From: Psychrobacter sp.
GTDB taxonomy: Bacteria > Pseudomonadota > Gammaproteobacteria > Pseudomonadales > Moraxellaceae
Direction of reading: 5' to 3'
Length of the DNA stretch: 5,889 bases
Assembly (NCBI GenBank): GCA_012270355.1
Contig: JAAXIL010000020.1
Coordinates: 1 to 5,889, forward strand
Part shown: positions 1 to 5,870 of the stretch, in pieces
How positions within the stretch are numbered: the first letter of the stretch is position 1
Layout: every line of letters begins with the position of its first letter
The notes under the pieces: generated by a model
Seen by the model: only the letters and a program-made list of their open reading frames with translations
Database searches by the model: none
Told to the model about the DNA's origin: nothing
Made by a program: the position numbers and the translations under genes

Positions 1-43
1 TAGGTGAAAACTGTCAACAAAAGCAGCCTAATAACACTCATAT

Positions 44-66
44 ATTTCTGTTTTTACAGAAATTTT
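44..66. repeat. Perfect 8-bp inverted repeat, possible weak terminator
   Basis: ATTTCTGT (44-51) and ACAGAAAT (56-63) are exact reverse complements around a TTTT loop, and three more T residues follow the right arm. A hairpin of this shape followed by a short T run could end a transcript entering from the left on the + strand. The stem has only two G-C pairs and the T tract is short, so termination would be weak. It could instead be a protein-binding palindrome. The upstream gene it would serve lies outside the window. Confidence 0.35.
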
Positions 67-145
67 AGAAACTACTGTGAATAACTTAATACGATATAAC
101 GGTTTTTAAGTCGCCCAAACCCAAAATCAAGCAAAGGGGAACCCC

Positions 146-670
146 ATCTCAACCTTCAATAAAACCCATTTGAACCGTGGCTTATCTGCCGAGTTGAATA
201 CCGATTCGGGCAATCCGTTGGCATGGCAGGATTTGGCAATGCTCACTACACTTGAAACGGCGTTTAATGTCGTTTTGCCCTATCCGTTTTTGTTATTGTC
301 TTGGGTGGCGGTGTGGCAAGGCTGGTGGTGGGTGGCGTTATTCGGTACGTTTTGGTTTTTTTCGACCGCACTAAGGCAAGCTCACGATTGCGATGAGGGG
401 AATGATTGCAATGACTGCGACGACAATAGTGCTAATCAGGTGTTTGCCCGTACCGAGCGAAATGGGCTACTTAATTTGCTAAGTGCCAATTCGTTTTATC
501 ACATCGAGCATCATCTGTACCCCGACGTGCCAACGCACAATCTTCCCAAACTTGCCAAAAGGCTAGATGCCATCGCCCCACATTGGACGACAAAAAGGGT
601 GAGTGCTATCCACGCTACCCCGCCTAATCATAGGCAATTCAAAAACAGGCACCTCAAAACGTTTTGCTAG
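146..670 (+). pseudogene. Internally shortened fatty acid desaturase/hydroxylase-like membrane protein
   Basis: Intact members are di-iron membrane enzymes of about 300 residues with three histidine clusters that desaturate or hydroxylate lipid-like substrates. Counting from the TTG at 170, the product has 166 residues: a hydrophobic stretch at about 34-65, then ALRQAHDC (68-74), an Asp/Cys/Asn-rich segment (73-87), ARTERN (93-98), the HIEHH box (111-115) and a typical YPDVPTHNLPKLAKRLD end. ALRQAHD resembles the start of the first HxxxH cluster, but the rest of that cluster, the whole HxxHH second cluster and the membrane segments between are absent. This suggests an in-frame deletion joining two HDC-like places. 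The frame is open back to 110 without an ATG. An AAGGGGA ribosome-binding-like site (134-140) sits 5 nt before an ATC at 146, which looks like a lost ATG; TTG 170 has no good site. Probably inactive. The family match comes from remembered motifs, not alignment. Confidence 0.6.
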
Positions 671-681
671 CCAAATAAAAT

Positions 682-1440
682 CTACCCGTACCGATAATGC
701 CCTGTAATGTCGTAAAAAAATAGAAAGTTATTTTCCTTTGTGCCACTGCCAATGTTATGAATGATGAGGGGCGTACCGTTGGCAAGGCGTTTGTTAGAGA
801 CAATGCCAATGTGCGGGCGACCGTTAATTTTCCATGTCACCACATCGCCTGCCACATAGTCTGCCGCGTTTTGCGTGATAGGTAGGCTTTCGCCATGACG
901 CTCAAAAAAGGTGCGAAGGTTGGGCACACGGCGATGGTCTATGTTCGGGTCAGGGCGAGTTAAGCCCCAAATTTTGGGATATTCGTTCCATGCTTTGTTC
1001 ATATCCTCATGCACGAGGGCTTGTAGGTCATAACCTTGCTCGCGGTAAGCTCTCACCACCACATCGGTGCAAACGCCCGTTGCCATCGGCACATCACCCA
1101 TCGGATAATCCAAAGCGACATAGGCAGGGTCATAGGACACGGTCACACCGATTTGCTCACGAGCCGAGGTTACCAAAGGCGGTTCGGGTTCGATGGTGAC
1201 TTGCCGAATGCGAGATTGGAACTCGCTGGTAATGACCTCGCCCATATCGGGAATGCGATTTAGCGAATGCTTTGCTGTGACAGACGCATTATTGACCCAC
1301 GTTTGTGGAACATCGCCCAATATTCCGAAACGTGCCAATGCGATGCTACAAATTGCCATTGACAGTATCGCTAAGAAGGTCAAAAATGGACGAGCCATTG
1401 ACTTTTTATGACCATCATTTAGCGTATTATTATCATCCAT
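682..1440 (-). CDS. DUF1287 family (YijF-like) exported or membrane-anchored protein
   Basis: This 252-residue protein matches my memory of the DUF1287 family, which includes E. coli YijF and is thought to have an NlpC/P60-like cysteine-hydrolase fold; its reaction is not established. Residues 16-42 form an uncleaved-looking hydrophobic anchor after a polar N-terminus, which would place the domain in the periplasm. The conserved domain runs from about 91 to 251: VSYDPAYV (101-108), GVCTDVV with Cys124, LVHEDM (142-147), RPDPNIDHRRVPNL (162-175), GDVVTW (198-203), HIGIVSN with His210 and IHNIGSG with His228. Cys124 and His210 are the likely catalytic pair. The start is the ATG at 1440 with GGAA about 10 nt upstream; an internal ATG at 1397 would shorten the cytoplasmic tail but keep the anchor. 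The gene converges on the desaturase remnant (11-bp gap) and diverges from the DCC-family gene. Confidence 0.88.
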   Translation of the reverse strand: MDDNNTLNDGHKKSMARPFLTFLAILSMAICSIALARFGILGDVPQTWVNNASVTAKHSLNRIPDMGEVITSEFQSRIRQVTIEPEPPLVTSAREQIGVTVSYDPAYVALDYPMGDVPMATGVCTDVVVRAYREQGYDLQALVHEDMNKAWNEYPKIWGLTRPDPNIDHRRVPNLRTFFERHGESLPITQNAADYVAGDVVTWKINGRPHIGIVSNKRLANGTPLIIHNIGSGTKENNFLFFYDITGHYRYG

Positions 1441-1498
1441 TTTACTAAAGTTCCATGTGAAACATTCTATTTAGGGTTAACTTTGCACCGAGGTTATC

Positions 1499-1945
1499 AT
1501 GACTACCACCGATCAAAATCCCATTACCATGTATTATGATGACGCTTGTGTCATCTGTAGCACCGAAGCCCATGCCATGCAAGACCGCAACCCGAACCGC
1601 ATTCGCCTGATGCCTGTCGATGCAGGATTAGAAGAGCTGAATGAGGCGGGCTATACCCGGTTTGATGCCATGACCTATCTGTGTGTAAAAGAAAGCACGG
1701 CAGAAGGCGAGGATAAGTGGCACACGCACATGGATGCCGTCCGCACGTTGTATAAAACGGCGGGCGTACCGTGGGCGAATGTTCTTTATTTACCCATCCT
1801 CAAACAACTGGGCGATTTTGGCTATCCGTATCTTGCTCGCAACCGCTACCGCATTCCCGATTGGGTCACTCGCATGGTGTACGGCAAAGAAGCCATGCAA
1901 GCGTGTCAAGGTGGCGTTTGCAAAATCAATCCTGCTGAGCGGTGA
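1499..1945 (+). CDS. DCC family (DUF393) thiol-disulfide oxidoreductase-like protein
   Basis: This 148-residue soluble protein has the layout of the DCC/DUF393 family, small thioredoxin-like proteins named for an N-terminal D-x-x-C-x-x-C motif; their substrates are mostly unknown. YYDDACVIC (12-20) gives the CxxC pair Cys17 and Cys20 just after the first beta strand. The region MPVDAGLEELNEAG (38-51), HMDAVRTLYK (77-86) and YLARNRYRIPDW (111-122) are further family landmarks. A second cysteine pair near the end, Cys136 and Cys141 (CQGGVC), could form a disulfide or a metal site. No signal peptide is visible, so it should be cytoplasmic. The ATG at 1499 has GAGG at 1490-1493, 5 nt upstream. 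It shares a 58-bp divergent spacer with the DUF1287 gene, and its last 20 bp overlap the end of the opposite-strand membrane-protein gene. Confidence 0.87.
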   Translation: MTTTDQNPITMYYDDACVICSTEAHAMQDRNPNRIRLMPVDAGLEELNEAGYTRFDAMTYLCVKESTAEGEDKWHTHMDAVRTLYKTAGVPWANVLYLPILKQLGDFGYPYLARNRYRIPDWVTRMVYGKEAMQACQGGVCKINPAER

Positions 1946-2414
1946 GATTTCTGTTCTTAAAAAATTTGATAAGCCCTGTTAGTACGCCCACGATTAGGGA
2001 TAATATCACCCCTGTCATCAGCGTACTGGCTAAGGCAAACCAAAAAGGATAAGTATCGCTATCGATACCAAACCCAATGCCAAAGCCATCGCCAACCACC
2101 ATCAGTGCCAGCATCCCTGCCCACATTTCAGGTGAAATCATCAAATCAATCAAGATGCCTAGGTTCAAAAGTTGCGACCCTGCTTTGATGTAAACGCCTA
2201 GCTTTAGAGCGTCATGCCACTTTTTTAGCCCATTTTTTAGTAGATACGCATCTAGCAAGGCATAGGCGACAATAAATATGGCAATACCTACCACCATACC
2301 CAAGACATACGCTGTTCCATGCCCCAACGCTATACCCCAACCAAACGAGGCAATGGCATTGGCGCACACCCAAAACGTCCAAAATCCCCAGTGGGTTAAA
2401 TTATCTTTTTGCAT
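1926..2414 (-). CDS. Multi-pass inner-membrane protein of unknown function
   Basis: I do not recognise this family. With the ATG at 2414 the product has 162 residues and is mostly hydrophobic. Likely membrane segments lie near 10-30, 35-58, 71-93, 96-116 and 122-148, so four or five passes, with a positively charged end (KFFKNR, 150-155) that probably faces the cytoplasm. A lysine-rich loop (KNGLKKWHDALK, 60-71) separates segments 2 and 3. A Gly/Asp-rich stretch, GDGFGIGFGIDSD (108-120), sits at the end of segment 4. The frame extends upstream to an ATG at 2435 and a TTG at 2438, but I see no good ribosome binding site there. MQKDNLTHWG at 2414 has a GAG about 9 nt ahead and is the more natural start. 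The stop falls inside the convergent DCC-family gene. A terminator at 2514-2545 separates it from the small gene upstream, so it is probably transcribed alone. Confidence 0.72.
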   Translation of the reverse strand: MQKDNLTHWGFWTFWVCANAIASFGWGIALGHGTAYVLGMVVGIAIFIVAYALLDAYLLKNGLKKWHDALKLGVYIKAGSQLLNLGILIDLMISPEMWAGMLALMVVGDGFGIGFGIDSDTYPFWFALASTLMTGVILSLIVGVLTGLIKFFKNRNLTAQQD

Positions 2415-2513
2415 TGTTATTATCTCAATAACCATCAAATGGCAACCGTTTCATTAAAGCAATTATCGATGCAAACTGTGTAGAAAAATCATGGAAAAAC
2501 AAAAGTCACCCAC

Positions 2514-2545
2514 AAAAAAAACCAACGTTAAACGCTGGCTTTTTT
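2514..2545 (-). terminator. Rho-independent terminator of the small HMA-like gene
   Basis: Read on the - strand, CCAGCG and CGTTGG pair with one G-U wobble across a five-base loop. The stem is extended by A-U pairs from AAAAAA on the 5' side and followed by eight U residues. It starts 22 nt after the stop codon at 2568. On the + strand the same sequence has one A-C mismatch and six T residues, so it may work weakly in that direction too, but no + strand gene needs it. Confidence 0.8.
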
Positions 2546-2567
2546 AATTAGAAAGATGCTGGCTGAG

Positions 2568-2747
2568 TTAAATGCCTGCAGCTGACTTAAATGCCGCTTC
2601 ATCATAGCTGTCATCATGCGTGACCACGATGCAGTTGCCCAAATTCACGTTTACCCACTTTACGCCAGCCACGTTTTCGGTATCAGCAACCAACTTGTCC
2701 GCTTTGTCTTTGTCATCAATTACAACATCATATTTAGTCTGTGGCAT
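2568..2747 (-). CDS. Small HMA-fold-like protein without a CxxC metal site
   Basis: This 59-residue open frame runs from the ATG at 2747 to a TAA at 2568-2570. It begins MPQTKYDVVIDDKDKADKLV and ends EAAFKSAAGI. The pattern suggests a beta-alpha-beta-beta-alpha arrangement: strand YDVVI (6-10), helix KADKLVADTENV (15-26), then VAGVKWVNVNL (26-36), NCIVVTH (38-44), and a short helix DEAAFKSAA (49-57). GV-x-x-V-x-V-x-L followed by a second strand and a helix is typical of heavy-metal-associated copper-chaperone domains, but the usual MxCxxC loop is replaced by IDDKDK, and the only cysteine is Cys39. Metal binding of the usual kind is therefore unlikely. It is predicted cytoplasmic and acidic. 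Support for a real gene: AAGGA at 2755-2759, 7 nt before the ATG, and a strong terminator just past the stop. The fold assignment is an inference from pattern only. Confidence 0.75.
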   Translation of the reverse strand: MPQTKYDVVIDDKDKADKLVADTENVAGVKWVNVNLGNCIVVTHDDSYDEAAFKSAAGI

Positions 2748-2754
2748 AACATTT

Positions 2755-2759
2755 TCCTT
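2755..2759 (-). promoter_or_regulatory. Ribosome binding site of the small HMA-like gene
   Basis: AAGGA on the - strand lies 7 nt before the ATG at 2747. It fixes the start of a gene too short to stand out by length, and it is among the best sites in the window. Confidence 0.75.
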
Positions 2760-3024
2760 AATTTTAGATAAATGTCAGGCAACCTGTGCGGTCACCCATT
2801 TAAAAACACTTCCATACTTTAGCAAATCAGTCGGAATTGGCAAGACAGTTTATCCTAAATTTTGGCATTTCATCGCAATACCGCATGATTAAAGGCATAA
2901 AGGTCAACAAAGTTATACAAATTCCCCCCATCAAAGCTGTTTAAATCGAACGTTTGCCATCATATCCTGCTAATCATATGCAAACTGCATTTATACGTCA
3001 GCCTAAAAAATCAACGCTCATTAT

Positions 3025-3054
3025 CTTGAAAAATTAACCGATGACCTTTATCAA
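3025..3054 (+). promoter_or_regulatory. Putative grpE promoter, sigma-70 with heat-shock-like -35
   Basis: CTTGAAA at 3025-3031 equals the core of the sigma-32 -35 element. Read as sigma-70, TTGAAA (3026-3031, 5 of 6 to TTGACA) is followed after 17 bp by TATCAA (3049-3054, 4 of 6 to TATAAT). A sigma-32 -10 is poor: GACCTTTA at 3043 matches only half of CCCCATNT, and the spacing is short. Transcription would begin about 45-50 nt before the grpE ATG. Heat-shock control is expected for grpE in this group, but the sequence alone does not settle which sigma factor acts here. Confidence 0.4.
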
Positions 3055-3096
3055 GCAAGGCACTGATATTTACTAATAACCTCATATCACATATTA

Positions 3097-3101
3097 AGGA
3101 G
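3097..3101 (+). promoter_or_regulatory. grpE ribosome binding site
   Basis: AGGAG, inside TAAGGAGA, lies 6 nt before the ATG at 3108. It is close to the ideal Shine-Dalgarno sequence and confirms the start, and so the long polar N-terminal tail of GrpE. Confidence 0.85.
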
Positions 3102-3107
3102 AACCTC

Positions 3108-3752
3108 ATGAGTCAACCTAACAACGCTCAAAACGCTCACACTCAAGCACCGAATCATCAACACGACACTCAAAATCCACAAGCCCAGCACCCCAATGTT
3201 GAGCAAAACGGCACAGTTTTAGAAGAGACGCTTGATGAGTTTAATCCTGCCGAAAATGACGGAGCAGAGGCAACGATTGATTCTGAAATTGATATCCAAG
3301 CATTTAAGGACCGCATTGCCCAGCTAGAAAAAGACGTGGACACCGCCAAACGAGGGCAAGCTCAAGCCACCGCCGATGCGTACAATGCCCAAAAACGCAT
3401 GGAGCAAGAAACCGAAAAAGCGAAAAAGTTTGCCCTGCAAAAATTTGTTAAAGAGTTGTTGGACGTCGTGGATAACTTAGAGCGAGCCATCATCAGCGTA
3501 CATAACGACCCCGATGCGGACGATGCGATTATGGACGGCGTCAAACTCACGCACAAATCATTTTTGACCGCTTTGAACAAGCAAGGCGTGGAAGTGGTTG
3601 ACCCTCAAGGCGAGAAGTTTAATCCCGAATATCACGAAGCTGTAGGCATTGATCCGAACACCGAGGCGGACATGGTTGGCGAAGTGCTACAAAAAGGGTA
3701 TACCTTAAATGGACGTTCCATTCGCCCTGCGATGGTGAAAGTTGGGCAGTAA
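3108..3752 (+). CDS. grpE: GrpE, nucleotide exchange factor of DnaK
   Basis: GrpE is a cytoplasmic dimer that opens the DnaK nucleotide cleft and releases ADP, which completes the Hsp70 cycle. The 214-residue product has the family layout: a disordered polar tail (1-60), a long heptad-rich dimer helix (about 61-125, including FKDRIAQLEKDVDTAKRG and the DVVDNLERAI segment at 119-128), and the C-terminal beta-wing domain (about 155-214). The GrpE signature is clear: FNPEYHEAVG (171-180), then VLQKGYTLNGRSIRPAMVKV (193-212). It is slightly longer than E. coli GrpE (197 residues) because of the tail, whose first 35 residues are unusually rich in Gln, Asn and His. A CTTGAAA promoter-like element lies upstream. 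dnaK follows 168 bp downstream on the same strand, so the two partners may be co-transcribed, although dnaK also seems to have its own promoter. Confidence 0.97.
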   Translation: MSQPNNAQNAHTQAPNHQHDTQNPQAQHPNVEQNGTVLEETLDEFNPAENDGAEATIDSEIDIQAFKDRIAQLEKDVDTAKRGQAQATADAYNAQKRMEQETEKAKKFALQKFVKELLDVVDNLERAIISVHNDPDADDAIMDGVKLTHKSFLTALNKQGVEVVDPQGEKFNPEYHEAVGIDPNTEADMVGEVLQKGYTLNGRSIRPAMVKVGQ

Positions 3753-3775
3753 TCCCTACTAGAATTGGGGATTTT
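3751..3775 (+). terminator. Weak hairpin at the grpE stop, possible attenuator
   Basis: AATCCC (3751-3756) and GGGATT (3768-3773) are perfect reverse complements with an 11-base loop, followed by a short T run to 3775. The left arm overlaps the grpE TAA (3750-3752). The stem is short and the loop large, so complete termination is unlikely; partial read-through into dnaK or protection of the grpE 3' end are alternatives. Confidence 0.35.
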
Positions 3776-3834
3776 CACAAAAGTTCACAAATCATTGAGC
3801 AAAATTATGGCAATTGGCTTGAAAAATTGTGAAC
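3774..3834. repeat. Three copies of a TTCACAA motif before dnaK
   Basis: TTCACAAA occurs at 3774-3781 and again at 3784-3791, a direct repeat with a 10-bp period. A third copy, TTGTGAAC (3827-3834), is inverted and is the exact reverse complement of GTTCACAA at 3783-3790. The inverted pair brackets the CTTGAAA element at 3818-3824. It could be an operator or a long-loop hairpin. The arrangement is seen directly; any regulatory role is inference, and it is not the CIRCE element bound by HrcA. Confidence 0.45.
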
Positions 3835-3848
3835 CAAAACCAACATAT
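3818..3848 (+). promoter_or_regulatory. Putative sigma-32 heat-shock promoter of dnaK
   Basis: CTTGAAA (3818-3824) matches the sigma-32 -35 core exactly. CAACATAT (3841-3848) agrees at 6 of 8 positions with the CCCCATNT -10 element. The spacing from CTTGAA is 17 bp, at the upper end of the accepted range. Transcription would begin near 3855 and give a leader of about 65 nt. A sigma-70 reading (TTGAAA, 19-bp spacing, CATATT) is less convincing. dnaK is a classic sigma-32 target in gammaproteobacteria, which supports the call. Confidence 0.55.
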
Positions 3849-3872
3849 TAAAACAAGCAACAAAACAAGTAT

Positions 3873-3889
3873 GGGCGACCCATTCGCCC
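3873..3889 (+). promoter_or_regulatory. GC-rich hairpin in the expected dnaK leader
   Basis: GGGCGA (3873-3878) and TCGCCC (3884-3889) form a perfect 6-bp stem, five of the pairs G-C, around the loop CCCAT. It stands out in an A-rich region about 18 nt before the GGAG ribosome binding site (3908-3911). No T run follows, so it is not a terminator. It may stabilise the 5' end of the mRNA or affect ribosome access; the ribosome binding site itself is not part of the stem. Confidence 0.45.
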
Positions 3890-3907
3890 CAAAAACCTAA
3901 AATAATT

Positions 3908-3912
3908 GGAGA
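3908..3912 (+). promoter_or_regulatory. dnaK ribosome binding site
   Basis: GGAGA lies 8 nt before the ATG at 3921. It supports this start, which also gives the standard [14 protein letters not shown] beginning of bacterial DnaK. Confidence 0.8.
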
Positions 3913-3920
3913 AATAAATT

Positions 3921-5870
3921 ATGGCTAAAGTAATTGGTATTGACTTAGGAACCACCAACTCATGTGTGGCGGTGATGGAAGGCGACAGCGTCAAAGTCAT
4001 CGAAAACGCCGAAGGCGGACGCACAACCCCATCGATTATTGCTTATAAAGATGGTGAAACTTTGGTAGGGCAATCTGCCAAACGTCAGGCGGTTACCAAT
4101 CCCAAAAATACCCTATATGCGATTAAGCGTCTGATTGGTCGTCGTTTTGATGACAAAGTGGTACAAAAAGACATCGGCATGGTGCCTTATAAAATTGTGA
4201 AGGCAGACAATGGCGATGCGTGGGTGGAAGTGAATGACAAAAAAATGGCACCCCCGCAGATTTCTGCCGAAGTATTGCAGAAAATGAAAAAAACCGCAGA
4301 AGACTACCTTGGCGAGAAAGTCACCGAAGCGGTGGTTACCGTGCCTGCTTACTTCAACGACAGCCAACGTCAAGCGACCAAAGATGCCGGTAAAATTGCA
4401 GGCTTGGACGTGAAACGTATCATCAACGAGCCGACTGCTGCTGCCCTTGCCTATGGCATGGACAAAAAGCAAGGCGATCGCACCATTGCTGTCTATGACT
4501 TGGGCGGTGGTACATTCGATATTTCTATCATCGAGATTGCTGACGTTGATGGCGAGCAGCAGTTTGAAGTGTTGTCGACTAATGGTGACACCTTCTTGGG
4601 CGGTGAAGACTTTGACCTAGCAGTGATTGATTACCTCGTCGAAGAGTTCAAAAAAGAGCAAGACGTGAACCTTAAAGGTGACCCGCTTGCCATGCAACGC
4701 CTTAAAGAAGCGGCCGAGAAAGCTAAAATTGAATTGTCTTCGGCTCAAAGCACCGAAGTGAACTTGCCTTATATCACGGCAGATAGTTCAGGTCCGAAAC
4801 ATTTGGTTGTAACCATCAGCCGTTCAAAACTTGAAGCGTTGACTGAAGACTTAGTAAAACGTACCGTCGAGCCATGTAAAGTCGCTCTTGAAGACGCAGG
4901 CTTAAAAGCAAGTGAAATTGATGACGTTATTCTTGTGGGTGGTCAGACTCGTATGCCTGCTGTACAAGAAACCGTTAAAGACTTCTTTGGTCAAGAGCCA
5001 CGCAAAGACGTGAACCCTGATGAAGCGGTTGCAGTGGGTGCAGCGATTCAAGGTGCGGTACTCTCTGGTGATAAATCCGACGTATTGCTACTTGACGTAA
5101 CGCCGCTAACCCTAGGTATCGAAACCATGGGTGGGGTGCTGACGCCAATCATTGAGAAAAACACCATGATTCCGACTAAAAAGTCGCAGGTATTCTCAAC
5201 GGCAGAAGACAACCAGCCAGCGGTAACCATCAAGGTGTTCCAAGGTGAGCGTAAAGTGGCAGCCCAAAACAAACTGCTTGGCGAGTTTAATCTCACGGAC
5301 ATTCCACCAGCTCCACGTGGCGTGCCACAAATTGAGGTCACCTTTGACATCAACGCCGATGGCATCATGAACATCTCTGCTAAAGACAAAGGCACAGGTA
5401 AAGAGCAGAGCATTCAAATTAAAGCGGACTCTGGCTTGTCGGACGACGAAATCGAGCAAATGGTACGTGACGCGGAGGCGAATGCGGCAGAAGATGAGAA
5501 ATTTGCTGCCCTTGCTCAGGTGCGTAACGAAGCCGATGGTCGTATCCATGCAGTACAAAAAGCTCTAAAAGATGCCGAAGACAAAGTGACTGATGAAGAA
5601 AAAGCCTCGGTTGAATCTGCCATCAGTGAGCTTGAGCTGGCGACCAAAGAAGATGATCATGACGACATCAAGGCGAAACTTGAAGCACTAGACAATGCGT
5701 TCTTACCCGTTAGTCAGAAGATTTATGCTGGCGGAGCAGGAGCGGAAGGTGTTGACCCAAGTCAATTCGCAGATGCTGGAGCAAACGCTGGACAAGCAGA
5801 CACAGATGCTAGCAACGCAGATGACGACGTGGTAGATGCTGAGTTTACCGAAGTCAAAGATGATAAATAA
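3921..5870 (+). CDS. dnaK: DnaK, Hsp70 molecular chaperone
   Basis: DnaK is the ATP-driven cytoplasmic chaperone that binds exposed hydrophobic peptides, working with DnaJ (not in the window) and GrpE (just upstream). The 649-residue product is full length (E. coli: 638). The nucleotide-binding domain (1-383) carries all three Hsp70 signatures: IDLGTTNS (7-14), [16 protein letters not shown] (191-206) and [15 protein letters not shown] (336-350). Lys69 and Thr198 correspond to the catalytic Lys70 and autophosphorylated Thr199 of E. coli, and Glu170 lies in IINEPTAAA. The interdomain linker DVLLLDVTP is at 387-395. The beta-sandwich substrate domain runs to about 505 and the helical lid to about 603. 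A flexible Gly/Ala/Asp-rich tail (604-638) ends in the conserved acidic EFTEVKDDK. No key residue is missing. Only 19 bases follow the stop, and no terminator is visible in them. Heat-shock control is suggested by the CTTGAAA element upstream. Confidence 0.99.
   Translation: MAKVIGIDLGTTNSCVAVMEGDSVKVIENAEGGRTTPSIIAYKDGETLVGQSAKRQAVTNPKNTLYAIKRLIGRRFDDKVVQKDIGMVPYKIVKADNGDAWVEVNDKKMAPPQISAEVLQKMKKTAEDYLGEKVTEAVVTVPAYFNDSQRQATKDAGKIAGLDVKRIINEPTAAALAYGMDKKQGDRTIAVYDLGGGTFDISIIEIADVDGEQQFEVLSTNGDTFLGGEDFDLAVIDYLVEEFKKEQDVNLKGDPLAMQRLKEAAEKAKIELSSAQSTEVNLPYITADSSGPKHLVVTISRSKLEALTEDLVKRTVEPCKVALEDAGLKASEIDDVILVGGQTRMPAVQETVKDFFGQEPRKDVNPDEAVAVGAAIQGAVLSGDKSDVLLLDVTPLTLGIETMGGVLTPIIEKNTMIPTKKSQVFSTAEDNQPAVTIKVFQGERKVAAQNKLLGEFNLTDIPPAPRGVPQIEVTFDINADGIMNISAKDKGTGKEQSIQIKADSGLSDDEIEQMVRDAEANAAEDEKFAALAQVRNEADGRIHAVQKALKDAEDKVTDEEKASVESAISELELATKEDDHDDIKAKLEALDNAFLPVSQKIYAGGAGAEGVDPSQFADAGANAGQADTDASNADDDVVDAEFTEVKDDK

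Larger units (their letters stand above)
2748..3107. other. Non-coding spacer between the small gene and grpE
   Basis: This AT-rich stretch of about 360 bp separates divergent genes and should hold the promoters of both. I find no supported gene in it; the longest frames lack ribosome binding sites. Visible elements are the putative grpE promoter (3025-3054), a GTTTGC/GCAAAC inverted repeat (2952-2957 and 2980-2985) with a direct repeat of ATCATAT inside it (2959-2965 and 2973-2979), and the AACCTCAT pair at 3078-3085 and 3102-3109. No clear promoter for the - strand gene could be picked out. Confidence 0.5.

Noticed and set aside
72..100. Promoter before the desaturase remnant with TATAAC at 95-100
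   Set aside because: The -10 is reasonable but there is no recognisable -35 at 16-18 bp.
990..1411. Three + strand open frames (69-75 codons) opposite the DUF1287 gene
   Set aside because: They lie inside a well-supported - strand gene, lack ribosome binding sites and have no recognisable protein pattern.
1441..1498. Promoters in the divergent DUF1287/DCC spacer
   Set aside because: TAGAAT on the - strand resembles a -10 element, but no acceptable -35 lies at the right spacing, so no promoter is called although at least one must be near.
2620..2892. 90-codon + strand open frame
   Set aside because: It lies antisense to the small HMA-like gene, which has a far better ribosome binding site and a terminator; the composition (Thr/Ser/Phe-rich) looks non-coding.
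2978..3037. 19-codon + strand frame upstream of grpE
   Set aside because: No ribosome binding site, and it overlaps the likely grpE promoter.
3753..3920. CIRCE/HrcA operator before dnaK
   Set aside because: No TTAGCACTC-N9-GAGTGCTAA-like inverted repeat is present.
4113..5558. Several - strand open frames of about 120 codons inside dnaK
   Set aside because: They are antisense frames within a highly conserved gene whose codon bias keeps the opposite strand open.
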